A DNA stretch of 6,341 bases from Verrucomicrobiota bacterium (GTDB taxonomy: Bacteria; Verrucomicrobiota; Lentisphaeria; Victivallales; Victivallaceae): assembly GCA_023459755.1 (NCBI GenBank), contig JAEWSS010000224.1:1-6341 (forward strand), written 5' to 3'. The position numbers and the translations under genes were made by a program. Within the stretch, counting starts at the first letter, position 1. Each line of letters opens with the position of its first letter. Shown in pieces: positions 5,784 through 6,341 of this stretch. The notes beneath the pieces are model-generated. The model was not told where the DNA came from. It did not search any database and saw only the letters and a list, made by a program, of their open reading frames with translations.

Positions 5784-6341
5784 ACGAAAACGGAGTAAAG
5801 GTTGTCGGCGTCGGGTCGCCGATCGTCGATCTGCTGCTCAAGGTGTCGGAAGACGACCTGCGGCGGATCGGCGTTGAAAAAGGCGCCCGAACGCTGGTGA
5901 CGCCGGAACGGCAGGACGAAATCATTGAAATGCTGGGCGAAACTCCGGCGATGTCGCAGGGAGGTTCGGTCGGCAACGTTCTGTTCACGCTGGGCAGACT
6001 GGGCGTTGCGCCGGCGATGTGCGGAATGGTCGGGCTGGACATGTACGGCCAGTTCTACGTTCAGGAGTTCTGCAAATACGGCGGCAGCCTTGAAATGTTC
6101 GACTACACCGATCGGCGGCCGAATGCGCGCTGTCTGTCGCTGATAACGCCGGACGCCGAGCGAACCATGCTCACATCGCTTGCGGCGGCGGAGATGATTC
6201 CGGATAAAAAAGACTTTGACGGGTTCGACTGGATACTGCTTGAAGGCTACCTTTTCGCCACGCCGGATATCGACCGGATATTGGAGGCGGCATACAAGTC
6301 CGGAGCAAAGCTGTGTCTGGACCTCAACGATAGCTTTATAG
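5780..6341 (+). CDS. PfkB-family carbohydrate/adenosine kinase, N-terminal part (cut by window end)
   Basis: This is the first 187 codons of a ribokinase (PfkB) family kinase; the frame is still open at the window edge. It starts [19 protein letters not shown], the usual first strand of the fold. It carries the substrate-side motif GGSVGNV (61-67), followed by LGRLG (71-75), then [12 protein letters not shown] (82-93), matching the G.D..G motif. [10 protein letters not shown] (154-163) resembles the EGYL block of adenosine-kinase-type members, and CLDLND (179-184) is a core strand. The [12 protein letters not shown] region (34-45) also resembles bacterial adenosine-kinase-like proteins. The catalytic D.xGAGD motif would lie beyond the window. 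The ATG overlaps the metK stop and has no Shine-Dalgarno sequence, so translation probably depends on ribosomes finishing metK. The family assignment is firm. Adenosine as substrate is inferred from these motifs and from the metK context; a ribokinase, fructokinase or nucleoside kinase remains possible. Confidence 0.88.
   Translation, partial: MNENGVKVVGVGSPIVDLLLKVSEDDLRRIGVEKGARTLVTPERQDEIIEMLGETPAMSQGGSVGNVLFTLGRLGVAPAMCGMVGLDMYGQFYVQEFCKYGGSLEMFDYTDRRPNARCLSLITPDAERTMLTSLAAAEMIPDKKDFDGFDWILLEGYLFATPDIDRILEAAYKSGAKLCLDLNDSFI

Noticed and set aside
1..6341. Mobile elements, tRNA/rRNA genes, CRISPR arrays, toxin-antitoxin or defence genes
   Set aside because: Nearly all of the window is accounted for by conserved housekeeping genes with short gaps. 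I saw no transposase, terminal inverted repeats, cloverleaf, rRNA segment or spacer array.

Overview
This is a bacterial housekeeping segment with every gene on the + strand. In order it holds the 3' end of an unrecognised gene, der (ribosome-assembly GTPase), rpmF (ribosomal protein L32), plsX (acyl-ACP:phosphate acyltransferase), fabH (beta-ketoacyl-ACP synthase III), metK (S-adenosylmethionine synthetase), and the 5' part of a PfkB-family kinase that most resembles adenosine kinases. The coding DNA is GC-rich. The two promoter-bearing gaps are strikingly AT-rich; the der-rpmF gap is 23 G+C in 98 bases. Sigma70-type promoters and AAGGAG/AAAGGA ribosome binding sites point to an ordinary bacterium. 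The phylum cannot be fixed by eye. A member of the PVC group (Lentisphaerota, Verrucomicrobiota and relatives) is a low-confidence guess from the general look of the proteins.

Layout. Bases 1-592 are the tail of a protein whose reading frame is open to the window edge. After 22 bases comes der (615-2198), with two GTPase domains, a KH-like domain and an unusually long basic Lys/Arg/Gly/Pro tail. The AT-rich gap 2199-2296 carries a plausible promoter and a strong ribosome binding site for rpmF (2297-2473), a 58-codon gene. plsX starts 18 bases later without a visible Shine-Dalgarno sequence, and fabH follows after 33 bases. The 61-base fabH-metK gap holds the best promoter in the window (TTGAAA - 17 bp - TATATT). 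metK overlaps the kinase start by four bases (ATGA), and the kinase runs off the right edge.

How the genes work together. rpmF-plsX-fabH is the widespread cluster linking ribosome synthesis to the start of fatty-acid and phospholipid synthesis. PlsX makes acyl-phosphate for phosphatidate synthesis and FabH makes the first condensation product. In Escherichia coli this cluster continues into fabD-fabG-acpP; here it stops at fabH and a new transcription unit begins at metK. MetK makes S-adenosylmethionine. A coupled adenosine-kinase-like enzyme would fit salvage of the adenosine released at the end of the methylation cycle, though its substrate is inferred.

I found no mobile element, CRISPR array, tRNA, rRNA or riboswitch, and no convincing new system. 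The second-look points are modest: the metK-kinase coupling, the Der tail, an internal DNA repeat in der, the substituted PlsX motif and the unidentified first protein.
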